NCBI RefSeq assembly: GCF_036039175.1
Contig: NZ_JAYXKP010000002.1
Span: 186,001-250,000 of the forward strand
From: Marinilactibacillus sp036039175
GTDB taxonomy: Bacteria > Bacillota > Bacilli > Lactobacillales > Carnobacteriaceae_A
Direction of reading: 5' to 3'
DNA: 64,000 bases
Within the stretch, counting starts at the first letter, position 1; each line of letters starts with the position of its first letter. Shown here one piece after another: positions 34,592-44,018 of this stretch. The translations under genes were made by a program, and so were the position numbers. A model generated the notes under the pieces. The model saw nothing but the letters and a program-made list of their open reading frames with translations, was not told the DNA's origin and made no database searches.

Positions 34592-35632
34592 TTGAACAAA
34601 GAAATTAGACAATTAAACAAATTTGATTATGCCCAATATAAAACTATGCAAACTGGATTAGAAGATGATTATATGCTTGCAGTATACCCTAGCCTCACAG
34701 ATGGCGATAATAGACTCTTTGGATTATTTGTAGATGAACAGTTAGTTAGCACTGCAGGGTATACAGTCTTTGCGAATCATTTCATTATGCTCGGCCGATT
34801 GAGAAGCGATATTCGTTTCCGTGGAAAGAATTATGCTACTGAAATCCTTCAGTACGTTAAGGAATTAGCTCTTCAATTACCTGAAGTAGCATTCGTTGGC
34901 GCAAACACGGAAAAGCATAATCTACCGGCCCAAAAAGTCTTAAGTAAAATTGGGCTTCCTCATGTTACTACATTGTACGCTGCACAGACTAAAGATCTCT
35001 TTCCTATGATGTCTAAAAAAGATGCTACCGTCTGGACTAAGTTGACAGATCTGGGTCGTAAACAAAATTGGTTGGCTCAAACTTATTTAAGTGATTCTTT
35101 TCCTAAAAAGGTCTTTCCTTTTGAAGCTTATTATCCCTTCCCTGCCTCAGAGAAGCTTTTCAGCGAAGCAGTACTAGAGAAGTGGGATTTTTATGAAAAT
35201 GAAGATCAAACCCGCTACGTTATTTTGTGCGAAGAAGATAAAGGCGGTCATTATCTACATGTGATCTATCCATGGGATGATTTCACTCAACAAAAATCCT
35301 TATGGAATACGGTTCAATCCTATTATTCAGAAGCACTTCTAAAGAACCCAGAGACCACTGTTTGGATAGACTTAACAGAAACTGAAGCCGAGTTACTTCC
35401 TAATAATCATCCTTTTGAACTTCCTTCTCCTTGGATGCTTCATGGCGTCAGTAGTGATGCTCATAGAAACTCTGAGCATCCAAGATCCGTTGACGTTTCT
35501 TTATCAGAAGCTTATCAATCGATTGAATTCTTGGAAAATGAACTCAAGGAATTAGAAAACGATTTAAATGAAAAACTCGAAAGAGCAAATGAACTCGAGC
35601 ATAGTTTGAAAGAAATGGATTCCGACAATTAA
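34592..35632 (+). CDS. GNAT-family acetyltransferase with C-terminal coiled coil
   Basis: Two TTG codons in tandem follow AGGAGG; the second (34592) has the better spacing of 7 nt, giving 346 aa. An N-terminal GNAT domain (about 1-135) has the CoA loop LRSDIRFRGKNYATEIL and ends QKVLSKIGL. The middle (about 150-295) is unassigned but may be a second, degenerate acetyltransferase-like domain. The last 45 residues form a Glu/Leu/Lys coiled coil. The acceptor is unknown. Ends in a bidirectional terminator. Confidence 0.8.
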   Translation: MNKEIRQLNKFDYAQYKTMQTGLEDDYMLAVYPSLTDGDNRLFGLFVDEQLVSTAGYTVFANHFIMLGRLRSDIRFRGKNYATEILQYVKELALQLPEVAFVGANTEKHNLPAQKVLSKIGLPHVTTLYAAQTKDLFPMMSKKDATVWTKLTDLGRKQNWLAQTYLSDSFPKKVFPFEAYYPFPASEKLFSEAVLEKWDFYENEDQTRYVILCEEDKGGHYLHVIYPWDDFTQQKSLWNTVQSYYSEALLKNPETTVWIDLTETEAELLPNNHPFELPSPWMLHGVSSDAHRNSEHPRSVDVSLSEAYQSIEFLENELKELENDLNEKLERANELEHSLKEMDSDN

Positions 35633-35637
35633 AAAAC

Positions 35638-35678
35638 AAAAGAACGATTCCCTTTTATGAATAGGGAATCGTTCTTTC
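35638..35678. terminator. Bidirectional terminator between the GNAT gene and the M3 peptidase gene
   Basis: AAAGAACGATTCCC pairs with GGGAATCGTTCTTT. Confidence 0.88.
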
Positions 35679-35679
35679 C

Positions 35680-37392
35680 TTATAACGCTTTATCATCTAC
35701 TTGATTTAGTTCCACTTCAATCGCTTTGATTACATCACTTAATGACCCTTCTTCAAACGGTGAGCGAAGCTTAGCTGTTTCAATAATTTCTAAGAAACTT
35801 TGTGTCCCACCAACTCGACAGATTTCCATATAATCGTTCCAAGCATCTTTATCTTGATCTATCAACGATCGTTTCCAGAATTGGAGTGCACAAACTTGCG
35901 CTAGCGTGTAATCGATATAATAAAATGGTGATTCAAAGATATGTCCTTGACGATACCAAAAAGTCCCTTTATCAAGAAAAGCACTATCAGAAAAATCTCT
36001 TTCAGGTAGATAGTCTTTTTCTAGCTTTCTCCAAGTTGCTTTTCTTTCTTCTATACTCATTTCAGGGTGTTCATAAACTTCGTGTTGGAAGTGATCGACT
36101 AACACACCATACGGTAAAAAGCGCAGTGCCCCACTCAAATGGTCAAACTTATACTTTTCTGTTTGATCCTTGAAGAAGAGTTCCATCCAAGGATAAGTGA
36201 AAAATTCCATACTCATTGAATGAATCTCACAACTTTCATAAGTCGGGAAGACGATTTCCGGTTGTTTGATCCAACGAGATTCAAATACTTGAAATGCATG
36301 CCCCGCTTCATGAGTCAAAACATCAATATCTCCAGAGGTACCGTTAAAGTTCGCAAAGATAAACGGTGAATCGTAATCAGGTATATAAGTACAATACCCA
36401 CCACTGGCCTTTCCTTCTTTGGAAAGTAAATCAACGAGTTCTTTGTCAAACATAAAGTCGATAAATGTACCCGTTTCTTCCGATAACTCATGATACATCT
36501 TTTTCCCTTGTTCAATAATATAATCAGGATCTCCTTGAGGAATCGGATTCCCATCCAAGAATTGAAGGGGTGTATCATAATGTTTCATATCTGAAATCCC
36601 GATACGCTCTGCTTGTCTCTGAGCCAGTTTCGTTGTAACCGGTACAACATAATCAAGCACTTGTTTACGGTAAACTTCTACCATATCACGGTTATAGTCA
36701 TATCTTTTCATTCTCACATAAGCCAACTCAACAAAATCTTTAAATCCTAAAGTCTTCGCAATTTGGTCTCTGACTTTTACTAACTGATCATAAAGTTCAT
36801 CAAGTTTAGCTTCATTTTCTTCAAAAAAGCTCCACTGAGCATCTGTTGCAGACTTTCTAACGGCTCTATCTGTATCCTGTAAATACGGTCCAAATTGAGA
36901 AAGATTCAATTGTTTTCCATCATATTCAACATTCGCAGAAGCAATAAGTTTTTGATAATCACTACTTAACTGATTTTCTTTTTGAAGTAATGTAATAGCA
37001 GATGCATCGAAAGCATCTAATTCGTATTGCATGTTTTGAATAAAGGTCTTCGGAAAGTGTGTTTTTAGCTGCTCGTAAAAACTAGATTCCGTCACAGCTT
37101 TGTAAAAGCGTGTATCTACTTCTTGGAATAATGGTAAATGTTCATTCCAAAATTGATCTTCTTCTTCATAATAAGTATCTTTCGTATCAATCGAGTAACG
37201 AATGGATGCAATGTTCATCATCGTTTCGAGCGTCGACATCAGTTCAGACATTTTTTGAATTGATTCTATAACACTTTCTAATGCTTTTGCCTGTGTTATC
37301 GTATCAATGATTGTGTTTGCTTTTTCTTTGTAGTCTTCAAAATCTGGTCGTTCATAAGTATAATCTGTGAATTTCAATTTTTTCTCCCCCAA
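35680..37392 (-). CDS. M3-family oligoendopeptidase
   Basis: 570-aa cytoplasmic zinc metallopeptidase of the PepF/Pz-peptidase group, cutting short peptides. The catalytic motif is THEAGHAFQVF, with the third ligand Glu in TYESCEIHSMSMEFFTYPW. Full length for the M3B group. Monocistronic. SD GGGGGAG precedes ATG. It is not close enough by eye to say PepF1 or PepB. Confidence 0.9.
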   Translation of the reverse strand: MGEKKLKFTDYTYERPDFEDYKEKANTIIDTITQAKALESVIESIQKMSELMSTLETMMNIASIRYSIDTKDTYYEEEDQFWNEHLPLFQEVDTRFYKAVTESSFYEQLKTHFPKTFIQNMQYELDAFDASAITLLQKENQLSSDYQKLIASANVEYDGKQLNLSQFGPYLQDTDRAVRKSATDAQWSFFEENEAKLDELYDQLVKVRDQIAKTLGFKDFVELAYVRMKRYDYNRDMVEVYRKQVLDYVVPVTTKLAQRQAERIGISDMKHYDTPLQFLDGNPIPQGDPDYIIEQGKKMYHELSEETGTFIDFMFDKELVDLLSKEGKASGGYCTYIPDYDSPFIFANFNGTSGDIDVLTHEAGHAFQVFESRWIKQPEIVFPTYESCEIHSMSMEFFTYPWMELFFKDQTEKYKFDHLSGALRFLPYGVLVDHFQHEVYEHPEMSIEERKATWRKLEKDYLPERDFSDSAFLDKGTFWYRQGHIFESPFYYIDYTLAQVCALQFWKRSLIDQDKDAWNDYMEICRVGGTQSFLEIIETAKLRSPFEEGSLSDVIKAIEVELNQVDDKAL

Positions 37393-37545
37393 TAAAAAAT
37401 ATGATTACAAAAATAGTATAGCACAGTCACAATTTGAAAGATGCCTAATATTCTTATCTGTATTTAACCTTCAGCTTAATTAAACGTCGATTTATCGTGA
37501 AATAAAATTTCATTTAAATATTATATAAAGTGAAAAGGTTTTTTA

Positions 37546-37573
37546 TTGATTTTCTCAAGTAATCTGATACGAT
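37546..37573 (+). promoter_or_regulatory. Promoter of the PTS EIIBC gene
   Basis: TTGATT, 16 bp, TACGAT, 48 bp upstream of the start codon. Confidence 0.55.
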
Positions 37574-37621
37574 AAGGTCATAGAAACCATTACATAAAAT
37601 TTACACAAGGAGGCGTTAATT

Positions 37622-39085
37622 GTGGTAAAACATGATGAGAAAAAACTTGCTCAAGAAATTTATGAGCAGATTGGCGGAACAAATAATGTCCATTCATTGA
37701 TCAACTGTATGACTAGAGTAAGGATCGATATAAAAGATCCAAGCAAAGTGAACGACGATAAAGTCAAGCAAATAAATGGAGTACTTGGAACTGTAGAAGA
37801 AGATACGTATCAAATCATTTTAGGTCCCGGACTAGCTGCTAAAGTAGCCAATGAAATGGGTGACATTGCGAACTTAACTGTCGGAGAAGAAGATACCCCT
37901 TCTGAGGACCAGGCGCTGTTTTCCAAAGATACAGACAATCTTGACCAATTAGCAGCAGAAAACAAAGCCGCTCACAAAAATAAACATAATCCTCAGACCC
38001 CTTTGAAAAAGGTTTTACGTTCCATAGCAAGTATATTTATTCCTTTAATTCCAGCGTTTGTTGGAGCAGGAATTATTGGCGGAATCGCTTCTGTCTTTTC
38101 TAATTTACTAAGAGCTGAAGTGATATCAGGAGAAAACTGGCAGTATTTTGTATTGGTTGCAGGTATTATTCAGCAAGGTTTATTTGGATATTTAAATATA
38201 TATGTAGGAATTAATGCGGCTAAAGTGTTTAAAGCTACTGAAGGATTAGGTGGGATTATCGGTGGGGTCGTTTACCTAACCGGTATGACACCTGAAATGC
38301 CCTTACCCAATATCTTTACAGGAGAACCTCTAACACCTAACCAAGGTGGAATCATTGGCGTAATCTTGGCAGTCTGGATTCTTTCCTTACTTGAAAAACA
38401 ACTACGTAAAATCGTACCGAATTCAATTGATATCATTGTCACACCGACCATTTCTTTACTCGTCGTCGGTTTAGCTACAATATTTCTGATCATGCCTTTG
38501 GCTGGTTTTGTATCAATTAATCTGGTTGGAATGATTACTTGGATTTTAGGCGTAGGTGGTGCTTTCGCTGGATTTGTACTAGGTTCCTTGTTTTTGCCAA
38601 TGGTTATGTTCGGATTACATCAAGTATTAACACCGATTCATGTGACCATGATTGAACAGACCGGTTCTACACAACTCTTACCTATACTGGCAATGGCTGG
38701 TGCTGGTCAGGTAGGTGCAGCATTTGCAATACTTGTACGTGCACGTAAAAACAAACAACTGACTACGATGATTAAAGGTGCGTTACCGGTTGGTATTCTT
38801 GGTATTGGCGAGCCCTTGATTTACGCTGTAACCCTTCCCCTAGGTAAACCATTTATTACCGCTTGTATCGGTGGCGGTATCGGCGGTGCCGTTATCGGGC
38901 TATTCGGTGGTGTCGGAGCAAGTGCTATCGGCCCAAGTGGCGTAGCACTCATTCCATTGATTGTGAACAATCTATGGTGGGCTTATGTGTTGGGATTACT
39001 AGCAGCTTATGCCGGAGGATTCGTCGCAACTTATTTCTTTGGGGTCCCGAAAGAGGCAATGGAACCTTCCGTCGTTTCTTTATAA
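37622..39085 (+). CDS. PTS transporter EIIBC, glucose/sucrose superfamily
   Basis: 487 aa, GTG start behind AAGGAGG. The N-terminal EIIB domain (about 1-85) has the phospho-cysteine in LINCMTRVRIDI. A linker (about 90-135) precedes EIIC with about ten transmembrane segments (about 140-480; FIPLIPAFVGAGIIGG, LGIGEPLIYAVTLPLGKP). There is no EIIA domain, so it must borrow one, as MurP and sucrose or trehalose permeases do. The best guess by architecture is an N-acetylmuramic acid or alpha-glucoside permease; no hydrolase or regulator neighbours it, so the sugar is uncertain. Confidence 0.88.
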   Translation: MVKHDEKKLAQEIYEQIGGTNNVHSLINCMTRVRIDIKDPSKVNDDKVKQINGVLGTVEEDTYQIILGPGLAAKVANEMGDIANLTVGEEDTPSEDQALFSKDTDNLDQLAAENKAAHKNKHNPQTPLKKVLRSIASIFIPLIPAFVGAGIIGGIASVFSNLLRAEVISGENWQYFVLVAGIIQQGLFGYLNIYVGINAAKVFKATEGLGGIIGGVVYLTGMTPEMPLPNIFTGEPLTPNQGGIIGVILAVWILSLLEKQLRKIVPNSIDIIVTPTISLLVVGLATIFLIMPLAGFVSINLVGMITWILGVGGAFAGFVLGSLFLPMVMFGLHQVLTPIHVTMIEQTGSTQLLPILAMAGAGQVGAAFAILVRARKNKQLTTMIKGALPVGILGIGEPLIYAVTLPLGKPFITACIGGGIGGAVIGLFGGVGASAIGPSGVALIPLIVNNLWWAYVLGLLAAYAGGFVATYFFGVPKEAMEPSVVSL

Positions 39086-39093
39086 AACTTCAC

Positions 39094-39131
39094 AAAACGG
39101 CAGTATTCAAATTGAGAATACTGCCGTTTTT
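39094..39131 (+). terminator. Terminator after EIIBC
   Basis: AAAACGGCAGTATTC and GAGAATACTGCCGTTTT pair around a short loop; TTTTT follows. Confidence 0.88.
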
Positions 39132-39241
39132 CTGCGCTTAATTCTAATCGTTTCTGTAAAGTAAGTCGTTATTTGTGTTAAACTATAAAAACCGATGAGC
39201 AAAATCATCAGCATTCACACAGGAAAAAAGGAGTGAACGTA

Positions 39242-40525
39242 TTGGACTTGAATCAGCATCTCAATTTATCTCAACGACAACAACTCAGTCCGATCCTACT
39301 ACAGAAAATTCAGATACTGAACTTTAACCAAGATGAATTAATCGCTTATTTGAATTCAAAAGCACTTGAAAATCCATTTATAGAAATTAAGCTCCCTCGA
39401 ACTAGCTCTGAACTAGCTCCGGTTGATCAAGATATGGGCTGGATACCCGATGACCGCAAAAGTTTAAGAGATCATCTAATAGAACAAGTTTTACTCACTT
39501 ATAGAGATACGTTGATTCGAGAAATGATTTTCTGGTGGATCAATCAATTAGATCAAAAAGGATACTCTACAAAATCGATTGAAGAAGCCGTCGAGGAAAC
39601 GAAAGCTGATAAAACTTTATTATTGGATGCATTGGTTTTACTCCAACAGCTTGAACCAGCCGGAATAGCTGCTCGTTCTCTTCAGGAATCTTTGATGCTA
39701 CAAACCGAACGTGATCATACTGCTCCAGAAACAGCGTATATCATTCTAGAAGAATCTTTCCAAGATTTAGTGGACCGCAGATGGAAATTGATTGCAGACA
39801 GATATAGAATTTCTCTTCAAGAAGTCCAATCTGTTTTCGATTATATTAAGCGATTAGATCCTTCTCCCGGTGAGCAGTTTCAAAGTAATCTGGATACGAC
39901 CATCAGGCCGGACTTGATTGTTCAAATTAAAAATCAGAATTTAATCATTAAGGAAGCAAAACTAAATACACCTGTCTTATCTTTTGATCAAGACTACGTA
40001 TCCGGACTAAATGCACATAGCGACGAAGAAGTTTTATCTTATATCAAAGATAAGAAACAAGAGTATCAGAATCTGCAAGAGAGTTTGAAACAGCGAAATG
40101 AAACCATCTTGCGTGTCGGTACTGCGATCGTAAACAGACAAAAAGCGTTCTTTTTCGATAAAACGAGTCCGCTTCAATCTCTTCAGCTCAGTGAATTGGC
40201 CGAGGAATTGGATTTACATGAATCTACGATCAGCAGAACAATCAACGGTAAGTATATCCAAACTGACTTTGGAACATATGAATTCAAGTTCTTTCTATCC
40301 AGAAAACTTCAGAACGAAGGAGCCGATTCTCTATCGACGCATTCTGTTCAACAAAAACTACAAAAACTGATCGCAAACGAAAATAAAGGAAAACCATTAT
40401 CTGATCAGAAACTCGTCGATTTGCTTGCTGAAGAAGACATTACAATTTCTAGAAGAGCCGTTACAAAATACCGTAAACAGCTGGATATCCCTGCTTCTTC
40501 TAAACGAAAACGATTTGATTCATAA
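39242..40525 (+). CDS. rpoN: RNA polymerase sigma-54 factor
   Basis: Start chosen at TTG 39242 (MDLNQHLNLSQRQQLSP), 8 nt after AAGGAG; the GTG at 39233 overlaps the SD. 427 aa: activator-interacting region I (Gln/Leu-rich, about 1-50), core-binding region (about 80-250), helix-turn-helix (HESTISRTINGKYIQTDFG) and the RpoN box near the C-terminus (SRRAVTKYRKQL). It recognises -24/-12 promoters and needs an AAA+ activator such as the LevR encoded 3.8 kb away. It converges on the mannose-PTS operon and shares a terminator with it. Confidence 0.95.
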   Translation: MDLNQHLNLSQRQQLSPILLQKIQILNFNQDELIAYLNSKALENPFIEIKLPRTSSELAPVDQDMGWIPDDRKSLRDHLIEQVLLTYRDTLIREMIFWWINQLDQKGYSTKSIEEAVEETKADKTLLLDALVLLQQLEPAGIAARSLQESLMLQTERDHTAPETAYIILEESFQDLVDRRWKLIADRYRISLQEVQSVFDYIKRLDPSPGEQFQSNLDTTIRPDLIVQIKNQNLIIKEAKLNTPVLSFDQDYVSGLNAHSDEEVLSYIKDKKQEYQNLQESLKQRNETILRVGTAIVNRQKAFFFDKTSPLQSLQLSELAEELDLHESTISRTINGKYIQTDFGTYEFKFFLSRKLQNEGADSLSTHSVQQKLQKLIANENKGKPLSDQKLVDLLAEEDITISRRAVTKYRKQLDIPASSKRKRFDS

Positions 40526-40528
40526 AAA

Positions 40529-40568
40529 AATGCGATCCACTCTCAAATTGAGAATGGATCGCATTTTT
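40529..40568. terminator. Bidirectional terminator between rpoN and the mannose-PTS operon
   Basis: ATGCGATCCA pairs with TGGATCGCAT, plus an inner CTC/GAG stem; A and T runs flank both sides. Confidence 0.88.
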
Positions 40569-40582
40569 AAATTTATAAATTA

Positions 40583-41536
40583 TTATCCAAAGATACCGAC
40601 AACAAATCCAAGAATACCAATTGCAAATAATCCAAAGATAATTGTGATTGGACTAACTTTTCTACGAAGTAACCACACACAACCAAGGGTCAATAGTAAT
40701 GGTGCGATACCTGGTAACAACTGATCTAATGTGTTTTGAAGAGTCGTTACTTCTACTGGAGAAGTACTTAAACCTCCACGAACATTTTCTGCGAAATCTC
40801 TTAATACATCGCTAGAAACTTCTCCATTGTTGAAGCGATCTGCTAATTCTCCAAAGTTAATAACGTTAGCTGGATCTAATTCAACTTCACTTAATACCAA
40901 CGGGAAGTTCATTGTAGTCCATCTAGGAACAAGTATCCCCATGATAAACATACCGAGAACCGAAGCACCTTGAGTCAATTTCTGCATCAAGCCACCGCTT
41001 AAGTTCTGAGTAATGTTACCACCTTGGATATAACCTAATTCTTGTGTATACCAGATGAATCCCATACGTAGTAGGTTCCAAACTAAGAAGAAAATAATTG
41101 GTCCTAACCAGTTTCCACCTAGAGCTAGTGAAGCTGCAAATGCACCAAGTACTGGACGAATCGTTGCCCAGAAAATTGGATCTCCAACTCCAGCCAAAGG
41201 TCCCATCATACCAATTTTAACCCCTTGAATCGCCGCATTATCAATATCTCTACCTGCAGCTTTTTCTTCTTCAAGTGTTAAGGTTACACCTAAAATTGGT
41301 GAAGCCAAGTACGGGTGAGTATTGAAGAATTCTAAGTGACGCTTTAAAGCTTGTGCTCTATCTTCTTTTGAAGTGTATAGTTTTTTCAAAGCTGGAATCA
41401 TTGCGTATGCCCAACCAACGTTTTGCATACGTTCAAAGTTCCATGAAGCTTGAAGGAATTGACTTCTCCAGGCTACGTGCATACGTTCTTTTTTCGTTAA
41501 TTTATATTTACTGTTTTCAATATTGTTATCTGCCAT
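40583..41536 (-). CDS. manZ: PTS mannose-family EIID
   Basis: Membrane subunit pairing with EIIC to transport mannose, glucose or fructose-type sugars. Start at 41536 (MADNNIENSK) rather than a TTG 9 bp upstream that is crowded against the SD. 317 aa, typical EIID: amphipathic N-terminus (AWRSQFLQASWNFERMQNVG), one or two C-terminal membrane helices (LLLTLGCVWLLRRKVSPITI) and the GPLAGVGDPIFWATIRPV motif. Last gene of the operon. Confidence 0.93.
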   Translation of the reverse strand: MADNNIENSKYKLTKKERMHVAWRSQFLQASWNFERMQNVGWAYAMIPALKKLYTSKEDRAQALKRHLEFFNTHPYLASPILGVTLTLEEEKAAGRDIDNAAIQGVKIGMMGPLAGVGDPIFWATIRPVLGAFAASLALGGNWLGPIIFFLVWNLLRMGFIWYTQELGYIQGGNITQNLSGGLMQKLTQGASVLGMFIMGILVPRWTTMNFPLVLSEVELDPANVINFGELADRFNNGEVSSDVLRDFAENVRGGLSTSPVEVTTLQNTLDQLLPGIAPLLLTLGCVWLLRRKVSPITIIFGLFAIGILGFVVGIFG

Positions 41537-41555
41537 GTTTTTCAACGCTCCTTTT

Positions 41556-42353
41556 CTAGTAGTCGTTCAAGATATCGTCTAGAGGATCTCCACCGCCGGA
41601 ATTTCCTCCGCCACCGCCACCTTGATTAAATTCAGGAGCGAATTGGACATATAGTAAAGCTAATACAGTTCCGATAATACCCATTGCAATTAAGTTTAAT
41701 TCAGAAATTGCAGAAAGTGCAAAACCTAGTGCAAAGAAAATCCAAACTTTAGGTGTTGCCATCATGTTGATAACCATTGCATAACCTACCGCAACGATAA
41801 ATCCACCACCGACTGCCATACCACCTGTTAACCACTCTGGAATAGCTTGTAGTGTACCTGTTACAAGCGCAGCTGGAACTGCAATGATCAATGCAGCTGG
41901 AATTGCGATACGTAAACCTTGTAAAACTAAAGCGCCCAAGTGATATAATTCAACGCCTCTAAATGAACCTTCTCTTGCTTTGTTGTCTGCAGCGTGTGCA
42001 ATTGCAACTGTTGCTGTACGAACAAAGATTGTTAAAACTTGACCTGCGATTGCAAGTGGAATTGCTAATGCAATACCCTCAGAAACACTTGCGCCACGCA
42101 TTGTTACTAAAATAGCTGAAGCAATTGACGCTAGTGCAGCATCTGGTGCAACTGCTGCCCCGATATTCATCCATGCTAATGCGATAAATTGTAGTGAACC
42201 ACCTAACAAAAGACCTTCAGCAGGTTGTCCTGTTGCTAATCCGATTAATGTACAAGCAATAATTGGTTGGTGAAATTGGAATTCATCTAAGATCCCTTCT
42301 ATACCAGCAATAAATGCAACTAATAATACTAATACAATAGATATAATACCCAT
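41556..42353 (-). CDS. manY: PTS mannose-family EIIC
   Basis: 265 aa polytopic membrane protein. The EIIC-man signature GLATGQPAEGLLLGGSLQFI lies near the N-terminus, with about eight transmembrane helices following. The C-terminus is unusual in being Gly/Asn/Ser-rich with acidic ending (DPLDDILNDY). Forms the sugar channel with EIID, encoded 19 bp downstream. Confidence 0.93.
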   Translation of the reverse strand: MGIISIVLVLLVAFIAGIEGILDEFQFHQPIIACTLIGLATGQPAEGLLLGGSLQFIALAWMNIGAAVAPDAALASIASAILVTMRGASVSEGIALAIPLAIAGQVLTIFVRTATVAIAHAADNKAREGSFRGVELYHLGALVLQGLRIAIPAALIIAVPAALVTGTLQAIPEWLTGGMAVGGGFIVAVGYAMVINMMATPKVWIFFALGFALSAISELNLIAMGIIGTVLALLYVQFAPEFNQGGGGGGNSGGGDPLDDILNDY

Positions 42354-42376
42354 GATTATTCCTTACCTCCTTAGTT

Positions 42377-43360
42377 TTAAACAGTTCTAGTCATTTTAGA
42401 TTTTTTTAATAATTCCCACATGTTCTTACGTTGATCAGCAGGTACTTTACGTACGTCAAATTTAATTCCGTGCTCTTTTAATTTTTCAAAAGCATCCACA
42501 TCTTTTTGATCGACTGAAAGTACATTGTTGATCATGACTTTACCTTCAGAATGTGCCATAGATCCTACGTTCACTTCTTCCAGTTCTACGCCACCTTCAA
42601 CAGCTCTTACAACATCTGTCGGGTTTTCAAACAATAGTAGTGCTTTTGTTTTACCAAAGCGTGGATCTTTGAACACTTCAACCATTTTATCGACAGGGAC
42701 TACATTTGCTTTTACTCCTGGTGGTGCAGCTTGAGTGATGAGAGATTTTCTCAAATCGTCTTGTGCTACATCATCCGAAACAACGATGATACGAGTTGGG
42801 TTGACATCTTTTGACCAAGCTGTTGCAACTTGTCCGTGTAATAGACGTGAGTCAATACGTGCAAGTCCAATCTTGATTTTACCGTCTCCGACAACCGTAC
42901 CTTCAGGAAGTGCCTGATTTGGTTCACTGTTTCCAGCTGCACTTGCACCTGTTGTTGCTGGTTGCAATTCTTCCGGTCTAACTTTCACGCTATCTTGTGC
43001 AACACCGATAATTGCTGAAGCAATTTCGTGCGCTGACTCCATTGAGAATCTAGACGTATACGCTTCGATAACCATTGGTAAATTCATACCGGCAACGATT
43101 GCCCATTTTTCTTTGTTACCTTCGAATAAAGTGTTCGCCTGATTGAATGGCGTACCTCCCCATAAATCGACGATAAACAAAATTTCGTCTGTATCAAATG
43201 AAGCAATTGCTTTTTCCATTTTTCTGCGAATATCGTCTGGTCCTTCACTCGGCATAAGCGTAACAGCTGCTACGTTTTCTTGTTCTCCGATGATCATTGA
43301 TCCAGATTGCAATATTCCTTCTGCAAACTCTCCATGGCTTGCTAGGATTATTCCTACCAT
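42377..43360 (-). CDS. manX: PTS mannose-family EIIAB
   Basis: 327 aa. EIIA domain (about 1-125) has the phospho-His in LASHGEFAEGI. A flexible Ala/Ser/Gly linker (about 130-150) leads to EIIB (about 160-327) with the phospho-His in SRLLHGQVATAW. Phosphoryl transfer runs HPr, EIIA, EIIB, sugar. Strong SD AGGAGGG. A 7-bp-stem hairpin is found just upstream of the SD. Confidence 0.93.
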   Translation of the reverse strand: MVGIILASHGEFAEGILQSGSMIIGEQENVAAVTLMPSEGPDDIRRKMEKAIASFDTDEILFIVDLWGGTPFNQANTLFEGNKEKWAIVAGMNLPMVIEAYTSRFSMESAHEIASAIIGVAQDSVKVRPEELQPATTGASAAGNSEPNQALPEGTVVGDGKIKIGLARIDSRLLHGQVATAWSKDVNPTRIIVVSDDVAQDDLRKSLITQAAPPGVKANVVPVDKMVEVFKDPRFGKTKALLLFENPTDVVRAVEGGVELEEVNVGSMAHSEGKVMINNVLSVDQKDVDAFEKLKEHGIKFDVRKVPADQRKNMWELLKKSKMTRTV

Positions 43361-43376
43361 TGAGTTCCCTCCTACC

Positions 43377-43399
43377 TATAGCGATTTGTTTCCGCTATA
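43377..43399 (-). promoter_or_regulatory. Hairpin directly before the manX ribosome site
   Basis: TATAGCG and CGCTATA flank a 9-nt loop, ending 3 nt before GTAGGAGGG. Two palindromes, CAATCGATTG and GAATCGATTC, lie in tandem just upstream at 43420-43438. Confidence 0.5.
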
Positions 43400-43470
43400 T
43401 ATTTTTTAGTTTCATTGATCAATCGATTGAATCGATTCATGCAAGTCCACTGTTTATATTTTGAACACGG

Positions 43471-43498
43471 TTTATACACTATAATACTGTCTTCTCAA
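43471..43498 (-). promoter_or_regulatory. Possible internal sigma-A promoter of manXYZ
   Basis: Minus strand TTGAGA, 16 bp, TATAAA. It is located between the stand-alone EIIB gene and manX. TTCTCAA/TTGAGAA at 43492-43510 forms a small hairpin overlapping the -35. Confidence 0.35.
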
Positions 43499-43529
43499 GT
43501 GCTTTGAGAATTCGGATTGTGAAACAAAG

Positions 43530-44018
43530 TTAATCTACTTTCTTCAGAACTTCAATTAAATTCTGTTTACGATCACTAGGAACTTTTCTGATTTCCAGCT
43601 CAATACCTTGAAGATTCAAAAACTTGAACGCTTCAATATCCTGATCGTCAACTGAGATAAAGTTGGTAATCATCTTCTTGCCTTGTGAGAACTTCATTCC
43701 ACCAATATTGACTGTGTCAAGATTGATGCCAGCCTTAACTAATTTTGCTACATCTGTCGGATTTGTAAATAAGAGCATCACTTTTACGTTTTCTAATAAA
43801 ATATGATCCGATACTTCGATGAGCTTTTCAACTGTCATAACATTCGTTTTCACTTCAGGTGGTGCGGCTTGCTTGAGAAGAAACTTTCTCAACTCACTAC
43901 TAGCCACTTCGTCGCTGACGACAAGAATTCTGCTGATACCCGTTATTCTAGTCCAGGTAGTTACAACTTGTCCATGAACCAACCGATCATCGATTCGGGC
44001 TAATCTGACATCCATCAT
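43530..44018 (-). CDS. Stand-alone PTS mannose-family EIIB
   Basis: 162 aa. Phospho-His in RIDDRLVHGQVVTTW; the sequence resembles the EIIB half of the downstream EIIAB. SD GGAGGG lies 11 nt from the first of two adjacent ATGs. It is the first gene after the -24/-12 promoter, followed by 169 bp before manX. A second EIIB outside the EIIAB could be the phospho-signal partner of LevR, as LevE is for LevR in Bacillus; this is inference. Confidence 0.9.
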   Translation of the reverse strand: MMDVRLARIDDRLVHGQVVTTWTRITGISRILVVSDEVASSELRKFLLKQAAPPEVKTNVMTVEKLIEVSDHILLENVKVMLLFTNPTDVAKLVKAGINLDTVNIGGMKFSQGKKMITNFISVDDQDIEAFKFLNLQGIELEIRKVPSDRKQNLIEVLKKVD

